Shown here in pieces: positions 1 through 5,587 of a stretch of 5,851 nucleotides of DNA (within the stretch, counting starts at the first letter, position 1; the number at the start of each line of letters is the position of its first letter). The stretch lies in assembly GCA_005881995.1 (NCBI GenBank), contig VBHV01000350.1:1-5851 (forward strand), in the 5' to 3' direction. A model generated the notes under the pieces. The model was given only the letters and a program-made list of their open reading frames with translations. It was not told where the DNA came from and searched no databases. This stretch comes from Chloroflexota bacterium. Its GTDB lineage: Bacteria; Chloroflexota; Ktedonobacteria; Ktedonobacterales; Ktedonobacteraceae. The position numbers and the translations under genes are program-made.

Positions 1-63
1 TGCGAGAAGTGCCCGATTACGGATCTATGCGATTACTATAAGACGGTGGTGAAACCGAAGTAA
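1..63 (+). CDS. nth: Endonuclease III, C-terminal 20 residues (partial)
   Basis: The window opens inside a gene read in frame 1 that stops at TAA 61-63. The 20 residues contain C-X2-C-X5-C (Cys 1, 4 and 10 of the fragment), which matches the last three cysteines of the C-X6-C-X2-C-X5-C loop that binds the [4Fe-4S] cluster in endonuclease III, near the C-terminus as expected. Endonuclease III is a base-excision-repair DNA glycosylase/AP lyase that removes oxidised pyrimidines. The first cluster cysteine and the catalytic helix-hairpin-helix core lie outside the window. MutY and related glycosylases share this loop, but MutY continues well beyond it, whereas here only about 10 residues follow, which favours Nth. 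The terminal residues YKTVVKPK recur in altered form at 3948-3974. Confidence 0.75.
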   Translation, partial: CEKCPITDLCDYYKTVVKPK

Positions 64-65
64 GG
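38..65 (+). repeat. Direct repeat, copy 1 (3' end of nth)
   Basis: These 28 bases cover the last codons and stop of nth. They match 3949-3976 at 24 of 28 positions, with the first 15 bases identical. Similarity ends abruptly on both sides of the unit. The two copies bracket about 3.9 kb that includes the ABC exporter genes. Confidence 0.7.
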
Positions 66-181
66 TCTACGGATTGGCTCTCGTCTATGTGTCAGAGCAA
101 GCAGGAATGGATGCTCACCCATTTCATGATTCGGATGGCTAAAATAGCCTCATATGTGTGAGCCTTGAATCGCAAAGAACG
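64..181. other. Intergenic stretch with a weak nested hairpin
   Basis: No gene is visible here. A six-base inverted repeat (GCTCAC 113-118 with GTGAGC 158-163) encloses a five-base stem (GGCTA 137-141 with TAGCC 145-149, loop of three A). No T-run follows either stem, so it is not a convincing intrinsic terminator for nth. TTGAAT at 165-170 resembles a -35 box, but at normal spacing the -10 position falls inside the palindrome at 182-215 and matches only poorly. Confidence 0.3.
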
Positions 182-215
182 TATATAAGATATGGTATAT
201 ATCATATCTTATATA
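182..215. promoter_or_regulatory. 34-bp AT-rich palindrome, probable repressor operator
   Basis: The arms TATATAAGATATG (182-194) and CATATCTTATATA (203-215) are exact reverse complements around 8 bases. The central bases are themselves symmetric apart from the 195/202 pair, so 33 to 34 bp is almost perfectly dyadic. Symmetry this long with so few GC pairs suits a dimeric helix-turn-helix repressor better than an RNA hairpin. The core ATATG-N8-CATAT has the spacing of the PadR-family pattern ATGT-N8-ACAT, and PadR-like regulators often control ABC exporters. It lies 234 bases before the first ABC gene. No regulator gene is in the window, so the PadR link is inference. Confidence 0.55.
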
Positions 216-225
216 TAGGAAGAAA

Positions 226-398
226 AATGATCCTTTTACTCGGGATACACTTCACATGTTGGATGTGACGCCAGATCCCAAAGAAAAGCTGGTGTATCCG
301 GGTAAGAAGACGGAATCGGCCTCTTCGAAGGCGATACCGGCGCTGCTCTCCTGCCATCCCTTCTACAATTTTTGCAGCGTTATGCCCCAGTGAGTTGA
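226..398 (+). pseudogene. Short decayed coding stretch, unassigned
   Basis: Two adjoining reading frames look protein-like and would join through a frame change near 300-306. The first runs from about 226, through an ATG at 256, and reads NDPFTRDTLHMLDVTPDPKEK and on to about 309. If left in frame it would give a 45-residue product ending at 393. The second reads EDGIGLFEGDTGAALLPSLL and onward to TGA 396-398. A Shine-Dalgarno-like AGGAAG (217-222) precedes ATG 227, but that ATG opens only a 13-codon frame ending at 268. I do not recognise the protein. The LLP...LLQFLQRY part faintly recalls the start of a LysR effector domain, which is too little to name it. It could also be plain leader sequence of the ABC operon. 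Confidence 0.3.
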
Positions 399-435
399 GT
401 GTATAGAATCCCTTCGCTCATTTAAGAAGGAAACA

Positions 436-465
436 ATGAAAGGATTTTTATGCGCATTGATCTGA
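436..465 (+). other. Possible 9-codon leader ORF overlapping the ABC start
   Basis: ATG 436 is preceded by a good ribosome site (AAGAAGGA, 424-431) and opens a nine-residue frame (MKGFLCALI) stopping at TGA 463-465, 14 bases inside the ABC gene in another frame. The ABC start at 450 has its own AAAGGA (439-444), which lies inside this mini-ORF. Translational coupling or competition between the starts is possible. Chance is also possible for an ORF this short. Confidence 0.25.
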
Positions 466-2249
466 AAGAGTACCGTCATTTACTTAAGACGTATCTCATA
501 GCGCAGTGGTCGCGGGTTATTCTGCTGGCGGCGCTGCTGTGCGGGGATATCGCGCTACAACTGGTGAACCCGCAATTACTGCGTATTTTTATCGACACGA
601 TCACCGCGTCCGCTGTACAGACGTCAGTATTGTGGGTGGCCGGGCTGTTCATCGTCGTGGCGCTGGTACAACAGGTGGTCAAGGTCGGTGCATCCTATCT
701 AAGCGAGCGCGTTGGCTGGAGCGCGACGAACGCGTTGCGCGTTGATCTGGCACGGCACCTTGTACAGCTTGATATGGGCTTTCACAAACAACACACGCCT
801 GGGGAATTGATCGAACGCGTTGATGGCGATATAAGCGCACTGGCAAACTTTTTTTCGCAGTTTGTGATTAAAGTGCTGGGCAACCTGTTGTTGCTGTTCG
901 GCGTGCTGATCGTCCTGAGCATCCAGGACTGGCGTGCCGGTCTTGCGCTCAGCCTTTTTGCCCTGGTGGACCTGATTCTCATCAATAGCGTGCGCTCTGT
1001 GGCAGTGAAGCCCTGGAAAGCCTTCCGCCAGGCCAGCGCGGAACTGTATGGCTTTCTGGAGGAACGTCTGCATGGGACGGAGGATATCCGCTCCAGTGGC
1101 GCGCAAGCATATGTCACGCGCCGCCTCTATGGCCACACGCGCCAGCGTTTCCGCAGCGGGCGCAAGGCCAGGCTGGCATCGGTGATTGTATGGTGTATGC
1201 CAATTCTCTCTACCCTGATGGGAACACTGGTGGCGTTTCTCGTGATTGCCTGGTTCTATAGTGCTGGTTCGTTGACCCTGGGCATGGCTTTTCTGATCTA
1301 TTACTACACACAACTGATCTTTCAACCCATCCAATCGATCAGTGAGCAGATGGACGATTTCCAGAAGGCCAGCGCCGGTTTCGCGCGTGTTCGTGAGCTC
1401 CTCCAGATCAAGAGCGAGCTCAAGGATGGTCCGGGCGTGACATTTCCGCATGGTGCGCTCATAGTGGAGTTTGATCACGTCGACTTTGGCTATGGAGAGC
1501 AGGAGATGGTTGTGCAGGATCTCACATTCAAGGTCGCGCCAGGCGAGGTACTGGGCCTGCTGGGTCGAACTGGGAGTGGCAAAACAACGCTGACACGGTT
1601 GCTCTTCCGCCTGTACGATCCGGCGCGGGGGACGATTCGCCTGGGGAATACGGATCTGCGCGAGGCGCGGCTCGCGGATCTGCGCACGGTGATTGGCATG
1701 GTCACGCAAGATGTGCAGTTGTTCCACGCCACGGTGCGCGACAACCTGACCTTTTTCGATAAGAGCTGCGACGACACACGTATCATGCAGGCACTCGATA
1801 CCCTGGGGATGCGCTCGTGGTACGAGGGGTTGCCTGATGGGCTGGATACCATGTTGGCCGCGAACGGAGGTGGGCTTTCGGCTGGCGAGGCGCAATTGCT
1901 GGCCTTCGCGCGCGTCTTCCTCAAAGATCCAGCGGTGGTCATTCTCGATGAAGCCTCGTCGCGTCTCGACCCGGCCACAGAGCGTTTGTTGGAGCAGGCT
2001 ATCGACACGTTGTTGCAGGGGCGTACAGGCATCATTATCGCGCATCGCTTGAGCACAATCCAGCGCGTCGATATGCTGATGGTGCTGGAGGGGGGCCGCG
2101 TGCGCGAATATGGTTCACGCGCGCAACTCGCGGCTGACCGCGACTCTCACTTTGCCCATCTCTTACGCACCGCCCACGAGGAAAATCTTGAGAAACATGA
2201 CCCTAACGCCGCAGTGCGCTCAGGTATCGTGAAAGGAGGGTTACTATGA
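450..2249 (+). CDS. ABC exporter half-transporter, TMD-NBD (consensus-site subunit)
   Basis: This is a complete 599-residue type IV (B-family) ABC exporter subunit at the plasma membrane. Six hydrophobic segments lie near residues 20-42, 57-78, 137-158, 162-183, 246-268 and 275-295. The ATPase domain follows: Walker A GRTGSGKT (372-379), Q-loop Q420, signature LSAGE (476-480) in place of LSGGQ, Walker B ILDE with D500 and catalytic E501, D-loop SSRLD, and H-loop H532. The altered signature with an intact glutamate is typical of one subunit of heterodimeric exporters such as TM288 or LmrD. Its partner starts four bases before this stop (ATGA overlap). The start at 450 is backed by AAAGGA 439-444. 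The 34-bp palindrome upstream may control it. Substrate is unknown; multidrug, lipid or peptide export are all possible. Confidence 0.93.
   Translation: MRIDLKEYRHLLKTYLIAQWSRVILLAALLCGDIALQLVNPQLLRIFIDTITASAVQTSVLWVAGLFIVVALVQQVVKVGASYLSERVGWSATNALRVDLARHLVQLDMGFHKQHTPGELIERVDGDISALANFFSQFVIKVLGNLLLLFGVLIVLSIQDWRAGLALSLFALVDLILINSVRSVAVKPWKAFRQASAELYGFLEERLHGTEDIRSSGAQAYVTRRLYGHTRQRFRSGRKARLASVIVWCMPILSTLMGTLVAFLVIAWFYSAGSLTLGMAFLIYYYTQLIFQPIQSISEQMDDFQKASAGFARVRELLQIKSELKDGPGVTFPHGALIVEFDHVDFGYGEQEMVVQDLTFKVAPGEVLGLLGRTGSGKTTLTRLLFRLYDPARGTIRLGNTDLREARLADLRTVIGMVTQDVQLFHATVRDNLTFFDKSCDDTRIMQALDTLGMRSWYEGLPDGLDTMLAANGGGLSAGEAQLLAFARVFLKDPAVVILDEASSRLDPATERLLEQAIDTLLQGRTGIIIAHRLSTIQRVDMLMVLEGGRVREYGSRAQLAADRDSHFAHLLRTAHEENLEKHDPNAAVRSGIVKGGLL
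2233..2249 (+). promoter_or_regulatory. Strong ribosome site and ATGA stop-start overlap
   Basis: AAGGAGGG (2233-2240) sits five bases before ATG 2246, which overlaps the TGA 2247-2249 of the upstream ABC gene. This fixes the start of the second subunit and implies coupled translation at a matched ratio, as expected for a heterodimer. Confidence 0.85.
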
Positions 2250-3115
2250 AAGCGTGGCGTTTTTTTACCAGCATGATACGCTTCTTACCCTGGTACTACA
2301 GCTTGAATACGCTCTGCATCACCCTGGTTTTTCTCTTTACTATGATACCGGGTCTGGTGGCACGTGATTTTTTTGATCGCCTGACCACGCATACGCAGGG
2401 AAGCCTGAACTTCTGGTGGATCGGCGTCCTGTTCCTGCTAGTAGGAGCGAGCCGCGTGGTTTTCCTCGCGGGTTGTCAGCTTACGAACGCGCCGTTTGGG
2501 TTTATAAATGCGGCCAAACTCCAAAAAAATATCTTCGAGCATATCCTCCAGCTTCCAGGTGCGCGCGCTCTACCTGCATCATCAGGTGAAGCTATTAGCC
2601 GTTTGCGCGACGATATTGATGAGAATATATTCTTTTTAATGGACTTTAATGATCTGCTCGCATTCATTGTCTTTGTAGGAATTGCGTTTGTGGTCATGAT
2701 CAACATCAATGCCTTCATCACCCTGGCCATCTTCCTCCCGCTCATGCTGATTGTCGCGCTTGTGAATCTCATGGGTGAGCGCATCAAGAGGCGGCGCGGC
2801 GACAATCGTAAGGCTGCAGGCGAGGTGACAGGCTTCCTGGGTGAATTGTTTGGCGCGGTCCAGGCGGTGCAGGTGGCGCACGCGCAGGAAAAGGTCATCA
2901 ACCACTTCGGCTACCTCAACGATGTGCGTCTCAAGATGACTGTGCGTGATAGTTTGCTCGATCAGGTTTTGCAATCAACCTTCTCGAACACCGTGAGCAT
3001 CGGGACGGGCGTGATCCTGTTGCTGGTGGGACAGGCGATGCATCGGGGCTCATTTACGCTTGGCGATTTCGCCCTCTTTGTCTACTATCTGGGCTGGATC
3101 ACAGTGGCCCAATAA
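2246..3115 (+). CDS. ABC exporter second subunit, membrane-domain fragment (broken gene)
   Basis: These 289 residues form the transmembrane domain of the partner half-transporter. Hydrophobic segments are near residues 13-38, 52-75, 132-151, 153-175, 248-266 and 270-289. The sixth helix runs into TAA 3113-3115, so the helix end and the linker to the ATPase are missing. The ATPase domain follows nine bases later in another frame (3124-3927), so this is most likely the 5' part of a disrupted gene whose intact form would span 2246-3927. A split transporter with separate membrane and ATPase proteins is an alternative. It is less likely because the cut falls within TM6 and the ATPase part has no ribosome site. 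The start is secure from the strong ribosome site and the coupling to the upstream gene. Confidence 0.85.
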   Translation: MKAWRFFTSMIRFLPWYYSLNTLCITLVFLFTMIPGLVARDFFDRLTTHTQGSLNFWWIGVLFLLVGASRVVFLAGCQLTNAPFGFINAAKLQKNIFEHILQLPGARALPASSGEAISRLRDDIDENIFFLMDFNDLLAFIVFVGIAFVVMININAFITLAIFLPLMLIVALVNLMGERIKRRRGDNRKAAGEVTGFLGELFGAVQAVQVAHAQEKVINHFGYLNDVRLKMTVRDSLLDQVLQSTFSNTVSIGTGVILLLVGQAMHRGSFTLGDFALFVYYLGWITVAQ

Positions 3116-3147
3116 TTTTCTGTATGCCATCGTGGCGGATCATGCGT
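3105..3147 (+). other. Frame disruption and probable deletion between TMD and NBD
   Basis: The membrane part ends in frame 2 (TAA 3113-3115) and the ATPase part runs in frame 1. Between them the third frame reads [12 protein letters not shown] (3111-3146), which would continue the hydrophobic TM6 naturally. MRGELPELP in frame 1 (from 3142) looks like the start of the conserved pre-NBD linker. From the TM6 tyrosine pair (3083) to the first NBD strand (3205) there are about 41 codons, against about 53 in the upstream paralogue. This suggests lost linker sequence as well as shifted frames. Confidence 0.6.
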
Positions 3148-3927
3148 GGAGAGTTGCCAGAGCTGCCGGTTATTGCGCCAATTGGTGAAGAGCGGCTACG
3201 CACGCTTGAGGTGAGCGGCTTGAGCTATCGCTATCCCACGGCTTCGCAAGGCATCCGGGATATCAGCCTCGTACTCAAACGTGGCTCGTTCACAGTAATT
3301 ACCGGGCGCATCGGATCGGGCAAGACGACGCTGCTCCAGGTGTTGCTGGGGCTATTGCCGCAAGATGAAGGTGTGATCCGCTGGAACGGGACAGTGGTGG
3401 AAAAACCTGGGTCCTTTTTTGTCCCGCCACGCAGCGCTTACACATCGCAGGTGCCGCATATGTTCAGTGATAGCTTACGCGATAACATTCTGCTGGGCGT
3501 GCCTGAGTCCGATGATATCCTCAAAAGCGCGCTCGATCTGGCGGTGCTGGAGCCGGATATCGCGGAAATGGCTCAGGGCCTGGAGACGATGATTGGCCCA
3601 CGCGGCGTGCGACTGTCTGGTGGACAGATTCAGCGGGCAGCGGCTGCGCGGATGTTTGTACGCCAGACCGAGCTTCTGGTGGTAGACGATCTATCGAGCG
3701 CACTGGACGTGGAAACAGAGTCTCTGCTGTGGCAGCGAATCTTTGCGCGCCACGAGGCGACGGTGCTGGCCATCTCGCATCGCCGCGCAGTGTTGCAACG
3801 CGCCGACCATATTATCGTGCTTAAAGATGGCAGCATCGAAGCTGAGGGGAAGCTAGATCATCTGCTAGCAACCAGTGTGGAGATGCAGCATCTCTGGCAT
3901 GGTGAGATCAGCTCTGAGCAGGTATAA
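3124..3927 (+). CDS. ABC exporter second subunit, ATPase-domain fragment (degenerate site)
   Basis: This 267-residue frame holds a full nucleotide-binding domain: Walker A GRIGSGKT (61-68), Q-loop Q109, canonical signature LSGGQ (164-168), Walker B LLVVDD with D188 and aspartate D189 where the catalytic glutamate normally sits, D-loop SSALD, and H-loop H219. The E-to-D change marks the degenerate-site subunit of heterodimeric exporters (TM287, LmrC, BmrC) and complements the LSAGE subunit upstream. No Shine-Dalgarno sequence precedes ATG 3124, so the true gene start is probably ATG 2246 and this is the 3' part of a disrupted gene. The retained ATP-binding motifs suggest the break is recent. 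Limited translation by re-initiation after TAA 3113-3115 cannot be excluded. Confidence 0.85.
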   Translation: MPSWRIMRGELPELPVIAPIGEERLRTLEVSGLSYRYPTASQGIRDISLVLKRGSFTVITGRIGSGKTTLLQVLLGLLPQDEGVIRWNGTVVEKPGSFFVPPRSAYTSQVPHMFSDSLRDNILLGVPESDDILKSALDLAVLEPDIAEMAQGLETMIGPRGVRLSGGQIQRAAAARMFVRQTELLVVDDLSSALDVETESLLWQRIFARHEATVLAISHRRAVLQRADHIIVLKDGSIEAEGKLDHLLATSVEMQHLWHGEISSEQV

Positions 3928-3948
3928 GAACAACTCGTCCCTATCCAG

Positions 3949-3976
3949 ATAAGACGGTGGTGAGACCACAATAAGG
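3949..3976 (+). repeat. Direct repeat, copy 2 (second nth 3' end)
   Basis: This copy matches 38-65 at 24 of 28 bases, 15 of them consecutive. It still reads as an Nth tail: 3948-3974 encodes DKTVVRPQ then a stop, against YKTVVKPK then a stop in copy 1. The similarity does not extend upstream, so the rest of the second nth copy is absent. It starts 22 bases after the stop of the ATPase fragment. Confidence 0.7.
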
Positions 3977-3981
3977 ATGTC

Positions 3982-3999
3982 AGAGACCAATGAGGCTCT
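3982..3999. terminator. Weak hairpin between convergent genes
   Basis: AGAG-CC (3982-3988, one bulged A) pairs with GG-CTCT (3994-3999) around a five-base loop. It lies between the ABC genes and the convergent lipoprotein gene, where a two-way terminator would be expected. There is no T-run on either side, so intrinsic termination is doubtful. Confidence 0.2.
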
Positions 4000-4004
4000 A
4001 AAGT

Positions 4005-4217
4005 TCACCGCATATATGGAGCCAGCAACACCTGCATCTCATTGTCGATGAGATAGATGATGCTATATCCCCCGTTTGTTGGCGTAGCTTGCGGTGTACC
4101 ATTCGGGGAGCCTGGGTTATGGTAATAATCGCCACAGGCTGCTAATAGCAGCAGGGCAGTGAGCAGCAGTACACAAAGTAGCGCTGCAAGCACAGCTTTA
4201 AAAGTTTTCCTCGGCAT
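4005..4217 (-). CDS. Small lipoprotein, unassigned function
   Basis: This encodes 70 residues: a basic start (MPRKTFK), a hydrophobic run (residues 8-27) and a lipobox LLAAC with the lipidated cysteine at residue 28. The mature part is only about 43 residues, begins CGDYYHNPGSP, passes through a Pro/Thr/Gly-rich linker, and ends YSIIYLIDNEMQVLLAPYMR. It should be cut by signal peptidase II and anchored on the outer face of the membrane. The frame stays open upstream to 4340, but the start at 4217 is chosen because AAAGGAG lies eight bases before it and the signal peptide then begins normally. I do not recognise the mature part. The linker suggests a tethered short binding peptide or a C-terminally truncated larger lipoprotein. 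It converges on the ABC genes and is not part of that operon. Confidence 0.65.
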   Translation of the reverse strand: MPRKTFKAVLAALLCVLLLTALLLLAACGDYYHNPGSPNGTPQATPTNGGYSIIYLIDNEMQVLLAPYMR

Positions 4218-4268
4218 GTTTGATGCTCCTTTCTTCGCATGCAACCAACTGAAAGCGCTCTGAGATTT

Positions 4269-4334
4269 CATGAAGGTTCTCCGCATGTCGTAGTGGGACA
4301 TCTGATCACTGTCCAGGCATGCAGAACCTTGATG
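4269..4334. repeat. Nested inverted repeat in the lipoprotein leader
   Basis: The outer arms 4269-4287 and 4318-4334 pair over 16 positions, with one mismatch (4272/4331) and two unpaired C (4281-4282). Inside, GGACA (4296-4300) pairs with TGTCC (4310-4314). On the minus strand this ends 52 bases before the lipoprotein start and would lie in its 5' leader. The lack of a following T-run argues against a plain terminator. A regulatory leader RNA or a relic of a small inverted-repeat element are both possible. Confidence 0.5.
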
Positions 4335-4381
4335 ATGCACGCACTTCTTTCTGGCCGCAATAACTCAACAATTTGTAGTTC

Positions 4382-4410
4382 AATTTATAAATAAGCACAT
4401 CAATCTTCAA
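4382..4410 (-). promoter_or_regulatory. Candidate promoter for the lipoprotein gene
   Basis: Read on the minus strand, TTGAAG (4405-4410) and TAAATT (4382-4387) are separated by 17 bases. A better -10 match, TATAAA (4384-4389), overlaps it at 15-base spacing. A transcript from here would contain the nested inverted repeat at 4269-4334. Matches are partial, so the call is tentative. Confidence 0.3.
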
Positions 4411-4479
4411 CTTATACGTGTTTCTCTACACATATAGATACGCAAGCAGGTTACACTACACATCCATTGAGACATCCTC

Positions 4480-4527
4480 ACTCAGCTCTATGAAACGCCC
4501 TACGCAGCTATAACGTGATAGAGGAGT
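4480..4527 (+). repeat. Interrupted inverted repeat before the 71-aa gene
   Basis: Three short stems line up: ACTC 4480-4483 with GAGT 4524-4527, CTCTAT 4486-4491 with ATAGAG 4518-4523, and ACG 4495-4497 with CGT 4514-4516. Together they give 13 pairs with small bulges and a 16-base loop. The structure ends 35 bases before ATG 4563 and just before its ribosome site. A leader hairpin is possible, as is chance. Confidence 0.3.
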
Positions 4528-4562
4528 AGAGGCAAAATAGGCGAGATCAAAGGGAACCGTCG

Positions 4563-4778
4563 ATGAAAGAAACCAAGCAAAGCGCAGGGACAGCCTTAGG
4601 CTCTCTCTGGAACGTTGAGATGCAAGAGGATGGTTCGGTGCTCTTGTGGTCTGATCTGTTCGACACTCATCTCCCCAGGCTTACACCAAACGAAGCATTT
4701 GCTTTGCTCGACTATCTCTATGAGCGGCGAGACGTTCTCTGTCGGCATGCGTATCGCGACAAACAAGAGATGAATTGA
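4563..4778 (+). CDS. Small soluble protein of unknown function (71 aa)
   Basis: ATG 4563 follows AAAGGGA (4549-4555) at seven bases. The protein is acidic in the middle, with no membrane segment or signal peptide. It has a compact strand-like first half (SLWNVEMQEDGSVLLWSDLF) and an amphipathic helix (about residues 41-58, TPNEAFALLDYLYERRDVL). The order of strands then helix with a Pro-Asn helix cap suggests a folded domain and not chance coding. I do not recognise the family, though similar short proteins seem familiar from Ktedonobacteria. It is cytoplasmic and unlinked to an operon, and it converges with the next gene at only three bases between stop codons, so their transcripts probably overlap at the 3' ends. 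Confidence 0.65.
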   Translation: MKETKQSAGTALGSLWNVEMQEDGSVLLWSDLFDTHLPRLTPNEAFALLDYLYERRDVLCRHAYRDKQEMN

Positions 4779-4781
4779 CGC

Positions 4782-5573
4782 TTAATCCGGGCTGATCTCG
4801 CGAGGCGGTATGGGTCGATCGGTCACGTAGACAGGCTCCTCCGTCACATAGGTCTGGGGTGTGGGAAAAATCTCTTCGCGATGATAGGAGCCAACGGCGT
4901 CGGTGTTGATGCCGGGGGACATCCGTCCGTAGTTGTAGTGTCCCGTTTCTGCCGGTGAAAGCGGTCTCCTGGCAAATTGCGCCGCGCCTCTTACGCGTGG
5001 GAAGCCATGCTCGGGCGTTTCTTCGTAGAGGTCATTGGGCACCCTGTCGAGTTCCATACGCACCAGGTCCTCTTCGCTTAAGGCAAGAAAGAGTGTATTA
5101 CGCTCGACCTGGTCTCTTATGGCGCTCTGCGGCACGTAGTAGACCTTTGGGAGTATGCTGCCGCGTTCAACCAGGATGTAGCGGGGAAAACGCGCCTGTA
5201 CTTTGCCGAGCCATTTTCCGTGGGAGTCAACGACGTTTTGGCCGATCTTGTATTTCGAGGAATCAACTGCTTCGCGGACGCGAACATAGACCTCCTTCAA
5301 CGGAGCCATTGGGTCTTCTAATGCCCATCCCAGAATAGCGATCAGAATGAGTGGGAGCGAAATAATGAATAGCCAGGGGGTATTATTAATAATGAGTAAC
5401 CCAATCATTGCGAGCGCGATAGCCGCGCCGAGCGCTACCGGCCAGTAACTTGGATTGGGTAGATGAATATGTGGCTGGGCTTCCACTTCGTCTGTATCCT
5501 CTTCGCGCTGCGCTGAAAAGGTTGTTGTAAACTCATCGGATGTGGAGCCGACGCGCTGAGGAGAATTTTCCAT
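4782..5573 (-). CDS. Two-TM membrane protein with PRC-barrel-like domain
   Basis: The product is 263 residues. Residues 1-42 are polar and acidic. Two membrane helices follow (about 43-62 and 66-85) in a YWP...GWALEDPMAP context. A small all-beta region (about 107-175) has a turn GKWLGKV, then RYILVERG, then KVYYVPQSAI, resembling PRC-barrel or DUF2171-type domains. The tail (176-263) is rich in Pro, Thr and Glu and likely disordered. The helical hairpin probably places both ends in the cytoplasm. PRC-barrel domains serve in RNA processing, photosynthetic reaction centres and stress proteins, so no precise role is assigned. The frame is open upstream to 5840, but the start at 5573 is preferred: GAGGGAA lies ten bases upstream, and the extra 89 residues are Cys/Arg-rich and overlap intergenic structure. 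Confidence 0.8.
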   Translation of the reverse strand: MENSPQRVGSTSDEFTTTFSAQREEDTDEVEAQPHIHLPNPSYWPVALGAAIALAMIGLLIINNTPWLFIISLPLILIAILGWALEDPMAPLKEVYVRVREAVDSSKYKIGQNVVDSHGKWLGKVQARFPRYILVERGSILPKVYYVPQSAIRDQVERNTLFLALSEEDLVRMELDRVPNDLYEETPEHGFPRVRGAAQFARRPLSPAETGHYNYGRMSPGINTDAVGSYHREEIFPTPQTYVTEEPVYVTDRPIPPREISPD

Positions 5574-5587
5574 AAGTTCCCATTTCC

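Larger units (their letters stand above)
4218..4562. other. Divergent intergenic region with two structured leaders
   Basis: This 345-base region separates the minus-strand lipoprotein gene from the plus-strand 71-aa gene. It contains a nested inverted repeat (4269-4334), an AT-rich stretch (4370-4440) suited to promoters for both directions, and an interrupted inverted repeat (4480-4527) before the plus-strand gene. I see no further coding sequence in it. Confidence 0.5.

Noticed and set aside
113..163. Intrinsic terminator of nth
   Set aside because: A nested hairpin exists but no T-run follows, and the stems are only five to six pairs.
241..301. Riboswitch-like pairing (CGGGATACAC 241-250 with GTGTATCCGG 292-301, plus TCACAT/ATGTGA inside)
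   Set aside because: The outer stem has one mismatch and a 41-base loop, no known riboswitch core is recognisable, and the stretch also reads as decayed coding sequence.
699..2045. 448-codon open frame on the minus strand
   Set aside because: It lies fully antisense to the first ABC gene, whose motifs are complete. Its Cys/His/Gln-rich product looks like a reverse reading of GC-biased codons.
3100..3130. Programmed ribosomal frameshift joining the two parts of the second ABC gene
   Set aside because: I see no slippery heptamer or RF2-type shift site near the stop, and sequence appears to be missing as well as shifted.
4218..4340. 41-residue N-terminal extension of the lipoprotein
   Set aside because: It would put the signal peptide far from the N-terminus. 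The start at 4217 has a clear AAAGGAG ribosome site.
4955..5338. 127-codon open frame on the plus strand
   Set aside because: It is antisense to the PRC-like gene, Arg-rich, without motifs or a ribosome site.
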